64,000 bases of DNA, taken from the NCBI GenBank assembly GCA_013177805.1, contig JABLXU010000006.1:1-64000 (forward strand). The letters run 5' to 3'. The number at the start of each line of letters is the position of its first letter. The first letter of the stretch is position 1. The notes beneath the pieces were generated by a model. The model searched no databases. It was given only the letters and a program-made list of their open reading frames with translations, and had not been told where the DNA came from. Of this stretch, positions 16,478 through 26,467 are shown in pieces. Source of the DNA: Candidatus Omnitrophota bacterium. Its GTDB lineage: Bacteria > Hinthialibacterota > Hinthialibacteria > Hinthialibacterales > Hinthialibacteraceae. The translations under genes were made by a program, and so were the position numbers.

Positions 16478-16910
16478 GGGCAGTCTCCTTAAGGGGGATA
16501 CCCAACGTTTTCCATCGATTCAAAATATCTTCCCGGGAATAAAATCCTTCGTGGCGGAACAATTCCTTTCCGGACGAATCGAAAAAGATTTGGGTAGGGA
16601 TGACCCGGATCCCATATTGCGCCGCAGCTTGGGGATTTTCCCACACATCAAGAAAAACGACTTCGAATTGCCCAGCGTATTCCTTTTTCAATTCCTCGAG
16701 AATCGGCGCCATCATCTTGCAGGGAATGCATTTTCCCGCGCCCAAATCGAGTAACCGGGGCAAGGAGGCCGAAGCGGGAACCGGTATCGAGGACTCAACT
16801 GCCGTGGCTTCGGCCCCTGGGCTTGACTGCGGCACATTTTTTAACGCAATGATTCCGGCAGCGGCTATAAGTAATGCGATGACAATACCTGCTTTGGCTA
16901 GAGTATTCAT
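16464..16910 (-). CDS. Membrane-anchored thioredoxin
   Basis: 148 residues: an N-terminal membrane anchor (about 5-25), a short linker, then a thioredoxin domain with LDLGAGKCIPCKMMAPILEEL (CIPC active site) and the cis-proline strand VIPTQIFFD. It should face the periplasm. The start at 16910 has GAGGTG seven bases upstream. It sits in the ars operon between the DGC zinc-binding protein and the SurA-like thioredoxin, and is similar in sequence to the thioredoxin domain of the latter, so the two may be duplicates. Confidence 0.85.
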   Translation of the reverse strand: MNTLAKAGIVIALLIAAAGIIALKNVPQSSPGAEATAVESSIPVPASASLPRLLDLGAGKCIPCKMMAPILEELKKEYAGQFEVVFLDVWENPQAAAQYGIRVIPTQIFFDSSGKELFRHEGFYSREDILNRWKTLGIPLKETAHENR

Positions 16911-16958
16911 GCGTGTCACCTCGTGGGGCAAATTTGTGAATTTGGGAGCAGTCCGCCA

Positions 16959-17330
16959 TCACGCGGAAAGCAATTTTTTCCCTTCTTCGGCCACCAATTG
17001 AATGCGTTCCTCGGTTACGGGGGATTCGCCTCGCTGCAGCCCCAAATCGTTCAACCGGAGATGATGAAATCGATCGAATCCGGCCTGCTCGAAAATGGTT
17101 TTCCCGCAACCGGTCTCGCACCCGTCGATGACCAGGATGGTGGACGCGGCCCGCGCTTTTTCGAGTTGGTCATCGACGCCCCCGCCAATTCCAACCAGGC
17201 AGGCCATGAAACCGGCTTTTTCATTGCGGATGCGCCGGGCGGCGCGGTCCGCGATTTCGCCGGTATCCGAAGCACCCGAGCAGGCATAGATCATCTTGAC
17301 GGAAAAACCGCAGCATGATTTTTCGGGCAT
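16959..17330 (-). CDS. Putative zinc-binding protein (DGC domain)
   Basis: 123 residues of the DGC family, named for its DGC motif. Visible cysteine motifs are EKSCCGFSVK at the start, YACSGASDTGEIAD, and VIDGCETGCGKTIFEQAGF. The cysteines probably bind zinc or another thiophilic metal. The family often lies beside arsenic and thioredoxin genes; the exact role is unknown. The start at 17330 follows GGAAGGAG. Confidence 0.8.
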   Translation of the reverse strand: MPEKSCCGFSVKMIYACSGASDTGEIADRAARRIRNEKAGFMACLVGIGGGVDDQLEKARAASTILVIDGCETGCGKTIFEQAGFDRFHHLRLNDLGLQRGESPVTEERIQLVAEEGKKLLSA

Positions 17331-17352
17331 GATCAATCTCCTTCCCATCCCG

Positions 17353-17586
17353 TTATTGAAGCAGTTTCTTTATTTCTTCCACCGGCGGAACTTTTCCGGA
17401 TACTTTGAGTTCCCCGTCGACGATCAAGGCCGGGGTCATGGTGACGCCAAAGCCGGTGATCGCGTTGATATCGGATACTTTGAACAATTCGTATTCGATT
17501 CCCAGTTCGGACGCGGCCTGCCGCGCGTGTTCTTCCAATTTTTGGCACCGGTAACAGCCCGGGCCCAGTACCATTAGTGTTTTCAT
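17353..17586 (-). CDS. Small CxxC thioredoxin (ArsE-like), copy 2
   Basis: 77 residues, thioredoxin_3-type redox-active disulfide protein. GPGCYRCQKLEEHARQAA carries the CYRC site, and GFGVTMTPALIVDGEL the cis-proline region. Such minimal thioredoxins accompany ArsF and ArsG, where one is called ArsE. The start follows GGAGGTGAAGAAT. It is a close paralogue of the gene just upstream. Confidence 0.8.
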   Translation of the reverse strand: MKTLMVLGPGCYRCQKLEEHARQAASELGIEYELFKVSDINAITGFGVTMTPALIVDGELKVSGKVPPVEEIKKLLQ

Positions 17587-17605
17587 ATTCTTCACCTCCA
17601 ATCCG

Positions 17606-17836
17606 TCATAGCATGGCTTTAATCTCTTCGACCGATGGGATTTTACCGGCCACCCGCACCTGGCCATCCACCGCCAGGGCGGGCGTGCTCATGACGCCAA
17701 ACGAAATAATTTCGTTGATGTCCTGCACTTTCTCGATTTGATACTCGATCCCCAGTTCCTTGGCGGCCTGTTCGGCATGCGCCGTCAAGGTTTTGCACTT
17801 CGGGCACCCGATGCCCAGAATCTGGATTTTTTTCAT
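17606..17836 (-). CDS. Small CxxC thioredoxin (ArsE-like), copy 1
   Basis: 76 residues with GIGCPKCKTLTAHAEQAA (CPKC site) and FGVMSTPALAVDGQVRVAG, the same fold as the next gene. Two tandem copies suggest relay or divergent partner specificity. Start supported by AGGAG eight bases upstream. It is the first of the small redox genes downstream of the porin. Confidence 0.8.
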   Translation of the reverse strand: MKKIQILGIGCPKCKTLTAHAEQAAKELGIEYQIEKVQDINEIISFGVMSTPALAVDGQVRVAGKIPSVEEIKAML

Positions 17837-17904
17837 GATGCGACTCCTATTTTATGAACTGATTGTTCTGCTTATAAGGAAACGTCTTGTACTTCTGACG
17901 AATC

Positions 17905-19284
17905 TTAGAACGTCCACGTGGCCTGCAAGAAAATCCAATCCGCCTCCTCGTGATATCCCGTGTCCGCGAGAAAGGAACCCGGGAAAAAATGGGCATAGCC
18001 ACTGAAGATTTCAACCTGGGGATTCATTTTCCATGTGGCCAGCAGGTCCACTTCCTCGCCGATATGGGAACCGGATTTCCCGCTGGCATCCTGACGCATC
18101 CGGCGGGCATTCCCGTAATACCATGCATCCTGATTTGAAGCCAGATAAAAAGAATGATAATCCACCGAGATCATCAGCTGCTTGACCGGCCGGACGTTGA
18201 AACTGACTTGATAATCCTGCAAATTCATCCAGGAGAAAAAGTTCATGCGGCCATAAAAACGATCGATCCCTCCAAACAACCCATCAAATGTCTGATATTT
18301 TCCATCCTGTGGGTTGTTATCGCCCGAGGCGTAGGTATATTCCACTCCCAGGCGGGGTTTCCATGATACATCCCATGTGTATCCCAGTTGCATGTTCAGC
18401 CCAACGGCCTCGATATCGTTGTCTGCCCGTTTCCCAAACTGATAAGCGCCGAGAAAAGCCCAATCGAGGTGGTTGCCGAATTGCCCTCCGGCGTACATCC
18501 CGGCGGCATGAGACTGCAGATCGCCGAACCCGCCGCTTGGATTGGGGATCCCTTCGTTGTCATATTTCAGTATATAAAAAACGTCCAAATCGACCGGCCA
18601 GTTTTTGGTCCGGGAATAAATTCCGTACGCATTGAAATCGCAGTGGGAGTCGTCGAAGTGATTTTTTTCACTGATGACCTGCTTCGCCGCGATCAAGTCG
18701 GTATCCAGAAATTCGGTATCGACATAGAGTTTGGCGGCATCCCATGTGTACCGGCCGGTGTTGCCCCAATCCCCGGGCCCCCAGACCCGGCCGTCCCGAT
18801 AGGTGATCGTCTGCCGGCCGAGTTTATATCCAAACCAAGAATCCTCATCCCGTTTCCATTCAATATACGCTTCCCGGAGATCCAATGGATTTTGATAGGA
18901 ACAGACCGGACCGAAATCCTCCAGCTGAAGATCGGACAGCCAATAATGGGCGTCTTGCAGTTGGACGAAGGCATGCCAACGGCGGGAATATTGATAGTCC
19001 AGATTCAGGCGGACACGCTCCAGGAGCACTTGGTCACTCTCCCCGGCTCCATATTCTTGGATGGTGAAATGGTCCAACCATTCACCCCGCAGCCGCAGAC
19101 TGCCGCTGATATCCAAGGTACCGGGCCCGATAGGTATATCCTTCAGAAAATCGTGTTTCACGGTATCTTCGGGTATGGTTGCCTGGGCAACCGCATCAAC
19201 GGGGAACAATCCCATCCAGGCAATGCCCAACAGCCATGCCCACTGAGCAAACCCGCAATAAATTATCGTTCGGCAAGCCTTCAT
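17905..19284 (-). CDS. Alginate-export-type outer-membrane barrel (AlgE family)
   Basis: 459 residues with an N-terminal signal peptide ending near VDAVAQA. The rest is a beta-barrel pattern of alternating aromatic and polar residues (for example GSLRLRGEWLDHFTI, LDYQYSRRWHAFVQLQDA) and ends in the aromatic strand LQATWTF typical of outer-membrane proteins. It resembles the alginate-export family. In this operon it may be a general channel or the exit for a redox substrate. It lies 37 bp after the cytochrome gene. Confidence 0.75.
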   Translation of the reverse strand: MKACRTIIYCGFAQWAWLLGIAWMGLFPVDAVAQATIPEDTVKHDFLKDIPIGPGTLDISGSLRLRGEWLDHFTIQEYGAGESDQVLLERVRLNLDYQYSRRWHAFVQLQDAHYWLSDLQLEDFGPVCSYQNPLDLREAYIEWKRDEDSWFGYKLGRQTITYRDGRVWGPGDWGNTGRYTWDAAKLYVDTEFLDTDLIAAKQVISEKNHFDDSHCDFNAYGIYSRTKNWPVDLDVFYILKYDNEGIPNPSGGFGDLQSHAAGMYAGGQFGNHLDWAFLGAYQFGKRADNDIEAVGLNMQLGYTWDVSWKPRLGVEYTYASGDNNPQDGKYQTFDGLFGGIDRFYGRMNFFSWMNLQDYQVSFNVRPVKQLMISVDYHSFYLASNQDAWYYGNARRMRQDASGKSGSHIGEEVDLLATWKMNPQVEIFSGYAHFFPGSFLADTGYHEEADWIFLQATWTF

Positions 19285-19321
19285 GGTTCCGGCTCTGGAC
19301 GCTTTCGAGTGATGCTTATTC

Positions 19322-22096
19322 CTAACTGCGTTGCGTATATCCGGATTCAGGCTCCAGCGATTCTAAAGGATGCTCATCCACCATTTCGGCTTTGTTCATT
19401 CGCCCATGCATCCAGAACAGAGTGCCGGGAAAACGGCCGGGGCGGAGATGCACGTTATAGACATGCCAAATCACAATCGCCAAAAACGCCAGCAAGGCTT
19501 CGTGCGCATGGGCTTCCTTGAAGGCATTCAACAGCAAGGAATAGGCAGTGGGAAATAAATTCTTCACCCATTCCGGAAACCACATTCCCAGCCCGGTCAC
19601 GCCCATAATGACGCATCCCCAAAAGACCGCCCAATAATCGAATTTCTCGAAATAGGTAAACCGGCCAAATGCAGGCCGCTGACTTTTTTTACCCACAAAC
19701 CAAAGAACATTCCCATAGAAATCCGTGAAATCTTTCCAGCGGGGCAGAAGGAGAGAAAAATCCCGCCGGCCATCGGGATGGACAACGATATAAACAAAAT
19801 GATAAAAGCAAGTGAATAGTAAAATAACACCTCCCACCCGGTGAATGATCCGCCAAAATTCCACTCCCCCGAGGGCAGCGGTCACGGAAGCGGCCCAGGC
19901 AGCGCCTGGATAGCGCAATCCCCATAGGAAGAAGGCCGATAGAAACAAAATCAACACGCTGCTCATCAACAAGAAATGCTGGGCCAGCATATGCACATTG
20001 AAACGTTGAACGGTCTCTTCACTTTCGGGTGGGGCGCCGGCCGTCTTTTTGAGGTGGTGGCGCCGCGCGGTAAAGTCCAAAAGAATATGGGCGATTAAGC
20101 CGGCCATCACTACGATCGTCAACCATTGAAAGAACCACGCGACCCAACCCACCAAGCCGTCATAGCGGGGAGGCCGGCCAAGATACCCGAGTAATTCGGA
20201 CTGCGGAAATGTAACCGCCCGGGCGTTTTCGTCAAAATGGTATTGGGTCACGCGGGCGAAGAAGAAGGGTGAATTGGGATGATGACAATCCTGGCAGCCA
20301 TTGGCACCCAAGGCCGCCTTGGCCGGGTAGATATCGTGACTGTATTTGTGGACATTGGCAAAGGGGGAGGCTTCCCACTCGTGCTTAGTCACTACGCGGT
20401 AATCGGTTCCGGAACGATACACCCGCTCATTCATCACCCAGACCACGCGTTTGGACTCCAACGGGTAGTTGATTTTTTGCAGCATTTGCGTGACCGCTTC
20501 AATCAGCGCGTCGATTTCTTCCGGCCGGTTGATTTCTAAAATTCCATCGCCGTTGTCATCTGCAATCTTCGTCAGGGAGGGATAATGGGAGGGATTGGCC
20601 TGATGATCCGCCCACATTTTGTAGATATCACTCATCCGGGGCTGCATCAGCGCTTCCACACCGTCGGTTTCGATTCCCGGCCAAGCGCTGTGGACCCGGT
20701 TCACGGGAAAGATTTTGCCTTTGTATAACGCCAAAGCCGGGCGGAAAGGTTCGGTGGGTTTGTCGTCATATCCCATCATTTCCAGATAGCCGTAATGATT
20801 GCGGAACAGGCCCTCCGGTCCGTAGAACGTCCATAACCGTTTGCCCGGCGAGCTGATTTTCGGGGCGGGATTCAACACATCACTGGCTTGCAGCTGGATG
20901 GGTTTCACGACACGCTCGGGAATGTGGCAGGCCTGGCAGGCTATTTTTTCGAGATGAACGGGGGGCAGTCCTTTATGGACGGCTTTGGGCGCACCTAACC
21001 GGCCGGTGTCGTGGCAATCCAGGCAGGTTACCATGGTGTTGTCCAAATCGTTGCGCACCTGTCCGCCGGGATCATCCCCCTTGGCGATCTGGTGTTCTTC
21101 ATAACCGTTGATTCGGGGATCGGTGGCCGAACGGCCGGCGGGATGACAATCCACACATCGCAACCCGGCCCGCAAGTGAACGTCGGTTCGTTCCCGGAAA
21201 TTCGCCCCCCGCTTTTTCCAGCCCGGCTGGGCATGACATTGCAGGCAGGTTTCATTGCGCGGCTCCCGGACGATATGAGGAGAGATTGTGCCATCTGCAT
21301 TGAACAGAGTCGGATTATAAGTAACCTGGACGGATTCTCCATTGGCAACCGTGCCTTGGATTTCGGCGAATCCCGCCCCGGCCGTGGCCGCCCAGCGGAA
21401 ATTCAAAGCTTTTAATTGTTTTTTCCGAACATCAAATCGATATTCGGGCATGTGGCATAACAGGCAATCCGCTTCCAGGACGCCGGATTGATCCCAATTG
21501 GTTTTGTAATAATCCCCATCGAAATGATTCTCGCCGCCGGAGATCAGACCGCTTTCAGGATTCTTCATCCACAGGTCATACCGATTGCCCTCCCGGTCGA
21601 ATTCCAACGGCCCACCCCCCGGATGGCAATCGCCGCATCCCGCCGTGATAAAGGTTTGCGCGGTCATGTCCATCAGAAGGGGGGATTCATTCTTTTTAGG
21701 CGAAAGGTACCGGTACAATGGCGCAGGCGAACACCAGGTTCCCCCGAAATTCCCCGGAGTCAGCGCCCATTCGACACGCTTGGATTGATCATCGGTGGGT
21801 TTTTCGCCGGCTCCTTGCTGGAAGTGGAATCCTTGGGTGATTTTTCCATAATCATGGCACTTCCCGCAGGTTTGTTTGGGTGAATAGGGCTTGTCGGTAT
21901 TGATCCCATTGATTGGATCAATCACGTTTCCCTCTTCATCCCGCAAATGAAACGGAGGACAGACGCCGGGAATCTTGAGTTCCGAATCTGAGCCATAGGC
22001 TGTGTTATTCGGTGAGAGAAACAGGAACCATACTAAAAAGATCGTCCCCACCGCTTGACTGTGGATCCAAGTGTTTTTAACCGGAGAATTCATCAT
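19322..22096 (-). CDS. Octaheme c-type cytochrome fused to a cytochrome b domain (CbcL-like)
   Basis: 924 residues. A signal segment is followed by eight CxxCH haem motifs: CGKCH, CGDCH, CLLCH, CLQCH, CVDCH, CLDCH and CQACH (about residues 76 to 385) and an isolated CQDCH (about 600). The C-terminal third (about 650-900) is a polytopic cytochrome b like FdnI/HydC, with histidines in HMLAQH, RIIHRVGG, CFYHFVYIVVHP and IWHVYNVHLRP. The same architecture is seen in Geobacter CbcL, a quinol oxidase in extracellular electron transfer. It probably takes electrons from quinol into the periplasm. The start at 22096 has GAGGAAG nine bases upstream. Confidence 0.85.
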   Translation of the reverse strand: MMNSPVKNTWIHSQAVGTIFLVWFLFLSPNNTAYGSDSELKIPGVCPPFHLRDEEGNVIDPINGINTDKPYSPKQTCGKCHDYGKITQGFHFQQGAGEKPTDDQSKRVEWALTPGNFGGTWCSPAPLYRYLSPKKNESPLLMDMTAQTFITAGCGDCHPGGGPLEFDREGNRYDLWMKNPESGLISGGENHFDGDYYKTNWDQSGVLEADCLLCHMPEYRFDVRKKQLKALNFRWAATAGAGFAEIQGTVANGESVQVTYNPTLFNADGTISPHIVREPRNETCLQCHAQPGWKKRGANFRERTDVHLRAGLRCVDCHPAGRSATDPRINGYEEHQIAKGDDPGGQVRNDLDNTMVTCLDCHDTGRLGAPKAVHKGLPPVHLEKIACQACHIPERVVKPIQLQASDVLNPAPKISSPGKRLWTFYGPEGLFRNHYGYLEMMGYDDKPTEPFRPALALYKGKIFPVNRVHSAWPGIETDGVEALMQPRMSDIYKMWADHQANPSHYPSLTKIADDNGDGILEINRPEEIDALIEAVTQMLQKINYPLESKRVVWVMNERVYRSGTDYRVVTKHEWEASPFANVHKYSHDIYPAKAALGANGCQDCHHPNSPFFFARVTQYHFDENARAVTFPQSELLGYLGRPPRYDGLVGWVAWFFQWLTIVVMAGLIAHILLDFTARRHHLKKTAGAPPESEETVQRFNVHMLAQHFLLMSSVLILFLSAFFLWGLRYPGAAWAASVTAALGGVEFWRIIHRVGGVILLFTCFYHFVYIVVHPDGRRDFSLLLPRWKDFTDFYGNVLWFVGKKSQRPAFGRFTYFEKFDYWAVFWGCVIMGVTGLGMWFPEWVKNLFPTAYSLLLNAFKEAHAHEALLAFLAIVIWHVYNVHLRPGRFPGTLFWMHGRMNKAEMVDEHPLESLEPESGYTQRS

Positions 22097-22130
22097 ATTT
22101 TTGAACTTCCTCATCTGATGATGTATATCG

Positions 22131-25100
22131 TTATGATGATTTATTTTCCATTTCTCTATGCTTAAAACGCAGGAAAGAAATAACTGACGCACCGGCCACC
22201 GCCGCGCTGTCAAGAAGCGCATAAATGACGGGAACCACAATAATCGTAAGGAAAGTACCTATGAGCAATCCCATGAAGGCTACAATGCCTAACGGGCTCA
22301 TTCGCTCCAGGCCGACGGCCATTTCGAAAACCAACGGAGTTAAACCGACGATCGTGGAAACGGTGGTCATCAAAATCGGCCGGATGCGAAGCCGCACCGA
22401 ATTGAGAATGGCTTCGTTCCGGTTCATCCCCTTTTCTCGAGCCCGGATGATAAAATCCAACAGGAGAATGCTGTTGTTGACAATCGTGCCGCCCAGGAGG
22501 ATCAAACCCATGGTGGCCGGTTTGCACAGGGGTTTATCAAAAAGCAACAAACCCCACAGCCCGCCGGCGACGGCCAAGGGAATGGCGGACATGATCGTCA
22601 GCGGATGCCGGAACGATTGAAACATGGCCACCAGCAGTAGATAGAGGAGGATGAATCCGATCTTCAAGGCCTTACCCATTTCTTCGTTTCCCAACTTCAT
22701 ATCCGTGATCGTCCCGGCCACCTCGATGGAATAGCCGGCGGGCAGCGGCCAATTGGCCAAGCGGGTTTGTACCATTTTCCCGACTTGGGCAATGGTATAG
22801 ACTCGATTGACTCCAGTAATATCAATGGTATGTTGAAGCCGCTCCCGGGTAATAAATGGTTGATCATAGCTGGCTTGATCAGTTGCCAGGGCCCGCAAAG
22901 GCAATAAACCCTCATTGGTAGTAACATACGTTTGCGACAATTGGCCGGGCTGCTGAAGAAAGCGGCCGGCGTATTGAACCGTAATTGGAATATCCAGATA
23001 ATCATTCAACCGCATCGCCGTGGGGGAGATCCCTTTCAGCATAGTTTTCAATTCCAGGGCGATTTCTTGCGGGGAAGTTTGATACAGACGGGCTAACGTG
23101 GGATCCACTTGGATGGTAAACTCCGGCTTATCCAAGTACCAGCTGCGGCGGACATCCACCAGACCGGGGATCCCCTTGAGTTTAGTCAGGCACTCATCGG
23201 CTAAATGATCCAGAATCCGGCGGTCGGGTCCGCTAATGATGATGTCCAAGGGAGCGCGGGTCGTGGAAAGCGGCGTGGCGCCGTATTCGTTGATCCGGAA
23301 ACTTTTGACTCCCGGAATGTGGGAAATCGATTGCCGCCATTGATCTTGGATTTCCCAAATCGTTTCCTTTCGCTGTGTCCTATCAATTAGATTGATCACC
23401 AGCTTTCCGGATTGCGCGGTTGCCCCCCCTCCCCCAAAGCTGATTTCCCCGGGTTCCGAACCGATTACGGAGGAGACGGATAGAACATGTTTATTCTGGT
23501 AAATCAGGTTTTCAATTTGATACAAAACTTCTTCCACTTCCGGCGGGGAATATTGGGGGGGCGTTTCAAATTCCAGATTCACGATGCCGGTGTCCATCAG
23601 CGGCATCAATTCTCCCCCAATCAGCGGAGGAACCAGGCGCATGGTGACTATCCAGAAGAAAACTGCCAATCCCACTGTCAGTAATCGCGTCCGCAAAGCC
23701 AATCGCAAGATCCCGGTATACAGGGCCGTCACCCCGCGCACGAAATATTCACTCAATCCGGCCATCCTTTCCAACCAGTTCCGGCGGTTCTGATTTCCTT
23801 TGATCACCCGGGAGGCGAGAAGAGGAATGACGGTCAGGGCCACAAGCAAGGAACCGATCAGGGTCGAAGAAATCATCAGATTCAACGGCCGCATGGTTTG
23901 TTGGGTATAGCCTCCGCTGAACATGACGGGGATCAAGACGATAACGGTGGTAAACATGCCGGCCGTGATCGCCAAGGCGATTTCTTTGGTGCCGGCCAGC
24001 GCCGCCGCGCGGGCGTCGGGGTGCTCCATTTCGTTGAAATGGCGGTAGATATTTTCCAGAACCACGATGGACGCGTCCACCACCATCCCCACGGCGATGA
24101 TCATTCCCGAAAGCGTCACCATATTCATGGTGTAGGGACTCAGGCGCAAAATCATCAAGCTGAAGAGAAAGGACAGGGGAATACTGAGAGAAACCACCAC
24201 GGCCGCCCGGATATCGGCCAAAAACAGGAAAATGATCAAGACGGTTAATATAATGGCCTGCACCAACGAACCCCGCATGCCTTTCACATTCAGATCGATT
24301 ATCGGTTCTTGATCGTCGGTGATTTCGAATTGAATGTCCGGATAGGTGTTTTGCAATACCGGCAGGTGATTTTTGAATGTTTGAATGGCGGATACGGTCG
24401 GCCCCTGATCCGGGCGCAGGATATTCAGGGCGATGGCGGCCTTCCCGTTTCCGTGGTACATACTCCGTGGTTCTTGCGCTTGCACGGACACATCCGCCAC
24501 GTCCGACAGCCGCAATTCTGCTTGGGCAGTGCGTCGGAGAACCAAGTTTTTGATTTGTTCAAGATTCTCAAATTCACCGGATGTTTTAATCAGATATTCA
24601 TGGCGGCCGCTGTACAAGGTTCCCGCTGGGATGGAGATGTTTTGCTTGGCGAGGACGCTGATCAATTCTTCCACCGGCAGATGGTTGGCCCGCAAGCGGT
24701 CCCGGTCCACGCGCACTTGGACTTCGGGACGGTGCGCACCAAACAGATCCACATCGGCGATCCCCGGCAGAGTCAGAATCTCGTCTTCAATCTGGTTTTC
24801 CGCAACTAAACGAATTTCTTCCAATGTGATCGGGCAGCCCGGTTTCGGAGACAAGGCGACGGTCAGCAAGGGCCGCGTTGCATCCGTGATTTTGTAAATC
24901 CGGGGTTCCCGGATATCGCCGGGCAGTTCGGGCCGAATGCGCGCGAGGGCACTTTGCACATCCAACACCGCGTCGTTGATTGGCTTGTGATAGAAAAACT
25001 CGGCATTGACGGAGGAGACTTCATCGCGGCTGGTGCTGGTTACCTTTTTCAGCCCTCCGATGGTGCTCAACTCTTTTTCGATGATTTGGGTGATTTTATC

Positions 25101-25280
25101 GGATACATCCCGGGCCGTGGCCCCGGGTTGCACGGTCACCACGACGACTTGCGGCGGCACTGTATCAGGAAATAAATCGGTGGGCGTATTGAAGAACGCA
25201 ACACTTCCCAAGGCCGCCACCACCAGAAGCAGGGCCATGACCGCGTAAGGATACCGGAGAGAAAATCCGGTCAGGTTCAT
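22131..25280 (-). CDS. RND efflux pump, inner-membrane permease
   Basis: 1049 residues, AcrB/HAE-type permease with two porter domains and about twelve membrane helices. The proton-relay helix reads GMVVDASIVVLENIYRH; one of the two aspartates of AcrB (DD) is an alanine, a variation seen in many RND relatives and in metal pumps. It overlaps the membrane-fusion-protein gene by 4 bp. Its gene ends 34 bp before the cytochrome start, so it is in the same operon. Substrate unknown; the context suggests arsenicals or their reduced products. Confidence 0.92.
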   Translation of the reverse strand: MNLTGFSLRYPYAVMALLLVVAALGSVAFFNTPTDLFPDTVPPQVVVVTVQPGATARDVSDKITQIIEKELSTIGGLKKVTSTSRDEVSSVNAEFFYHKPINDAVLDVQSALARIRPELPGDIREPRIYKITDATRPLLTVALSPKPGCPITLEEIRLVAENQIEDEILTLPGIADVDLFGAHRPEVQVRVDRDRLRANHLPVEELISVLAKQNISIPAGTLYSGRHEYLIKTSGEFENLEQIKNLVLRRTAQAELRLSDVADVSVQAQEPRSMYHGNGKAAIALNILRPDQGPTVSAIQTFKNHLPVLQNTYPDIQFEITDDQEPIIDLNVKGMRGSLVQAIILTVLIIFLFLADIRAAVVVSLSIPLSFLFSLMILRLSPYTMNMVTLSGMIIAVGMVVDASIVVLENIYRHFNEMEHPDARAAALAGTKEIALAITAGMFTTVIVLIPVMFSGGYTQQTMRPLNLMISSTLIGSLLVALTVIPLLASRVIKGNQNRRNWLERMAGLSEYFVRGVTALYTGILRLALRTRLLTVGLAVFFWIVTMRLVPPLIGGELMPLMDTGIVNLEFETPPQYSPPEVEEVLYQIENLIYQNKHVLSVSSVIGSEPGEISFGGGGATAQSGKLVINLIDRTQRKETIWEIQDQWRQSISHIPGVKSFRINEYGATPLSTTRAPLDIIISGPDRRILDHLADECLTKLKGIPGLVDVRRSWYLDKPEFTIQVDPTLARLYQTSPQEIALELKTMLKGISPTAMRLNDYLDIPITVQYAGRFLQQPGQLSQTYVTTNEGLLPLRALATDQASYDQPFITRERLQHTIDITGVNRVYTIAQVGKMVQTRLANWPLPAGYSIEVAGTITDMKLGNEEMGKALKIGFILLYLLLVAMFQSFRHPLTIMSAIPLAVAGGLWGLLLFDKPLCKPATMGLILLGGTIVNNSILLLDFIIRAREKGMNRNEAILNSVRLRIRPILMTTVSTIVGLTPLVFEMAVGLERMSPLGIVAFMGLLIGTFLTIIVVPVIYALLDSAAVAGASVISFLRFKHREMENKSS

Positions 25281-26467
25281 GGATAGACCTCCACCTCCAG
25301 TCCCGCCGCGAGTTTCGCCCAGCCGAGAAACGCATGTTCAACCACTTGCGAGTCCGGGGCGATGCCAAGCACGGCCACCTCGTCGCCATTGTTGCCAAGA
25401 ATTTCGACCGTTGTCTTTTCCAAGCGATCATTATGGACCACGTAAACATAATTTTGCTCTCCCTGTTGCAAGATCGCGGAGACAGGCAACCGGGTTGCGT
25501 CAGGCCACCGTTTCAGCGTAACCGTAATGGGAATGGCTTGTCCGCTTTTTACAATCGGATGCAATGCAGCCGGAAGAGATATTTCAGCGCGCAACATGCG
25601 CGATTCATTGAGCGCAGGAAACAAATGGGACAGGGTCGCCTTTTCCAGGCCGCCTTGGATGCGGAAATGCACTTCCGCCCCTTCTTGAACTTCCGGCAGG
25701 TCTTCTTGAGGGATCAAAAAGGATAATTTGAGCGACGAATGATCTTCAATGAGAAGCAGAGGTTTTCCGGGCATGGCGATATCGCCTGGATCGACAAACC
25801 GCTGGGTCACCACGCCGGAAAAGGGGCTGACAATGGAATAATACCCTAAAGTGATTTCCAATTCCCGTTTTTTCTGGGTGAGGGATTCAATCTGATGGGT
25901 CAGCGCCCGGGATTGTTCTTGCGCGGATTCCAATTTTCCGCGTGTCAATACATACTGATCCCGGGTTTTTTCGGCTTGGGAAACGGGGATCGCCCCGTTA
26001 TGGGCTAAAGATTGGTCGCGGTCGGTCTCTTTTTTCCAATAGGCCGCGGACTCTTGTAAGGATTGAATCAACGACGTGTTCGATGACCATTCCGCTTGCA
26101 CTTGGGCGATTTGGGCCGTCATCGATTCGATATTGGCTTTGATCTCGCGGTCATCCAATTGCAGCAAGAGATCGCCGGATTTTACCCTACTTCCCTCATC
26201 CACCACAATACGCTCAACCGTGGATTGAACCCGCGCGTTGATTTCCGCTTTTTGCACGGGCTCCACAACGGCTAAATAGTCTCGCCCTTGGACATATTCT
26301 CCGGCCGTAGCGGCCACCACGTGAACCGGAACCGGGGATTCCCCATATTTGGGCGCCTGCGATAATTGTTGTTTTTTAGCATTTACCAAGGCATTCACGC
26401 TTATGCCTACTACCAGCACAAGACCGAACACACCTGACGTAATGATAACCATTCGGAGGGCTTTCAT
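25277..26467 (-). CDS. RND periplasmic adaptor (membrane fusion protein)
   Basis: 396 residues. An N-terminal membrane anchor (about 8-28), a lipoyl-type half (ARVQSTVERIVVDEGSRVKSG), a long alpha-hairpin, the second lipoyl half (YSIVSPFSGVVTQRFVDPG) and beta-barrel/membrane-proximal domains. It links the RND permease to the TolC-like channel. It overlaps both neighbouring genes by 4 bp. Confidence 0.92.
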   Translation of the reverse strand: MKALRMVIITSGVFGLVLVVGISVNALVNAKKQQLSQAPKYGESPVPVHVVAATAGEYVQGRDYLAVVEPVQKAEINARVQSTVERIVVDEGSRVKSGDLLLQLDDREIKANIESMTAQIAQVQAEWSSNTSLIQSLQESAAYWKKETDRDQSLAHNGAIPVSQAEKTRDQYVLTRGKLESAQEQSRALTHQIESLTQKKRELEITLGYYSIVSPFSGVVTQRFVDPGDIAMPGKPLLLIEDHSSLKLSFLIPQEDLPEVQEGAEVHFRIQGGLEKATLSHLFPALNESRMLRAEISLPAALHPIVKSGQAIPITVTLKRWPDATRLPVSAILQQGEQNYVYVVHNDRLEKTTVEILGNNGDEVAVLGIAPDSQVVEHAFLGWAKLAAGLEVEVYP

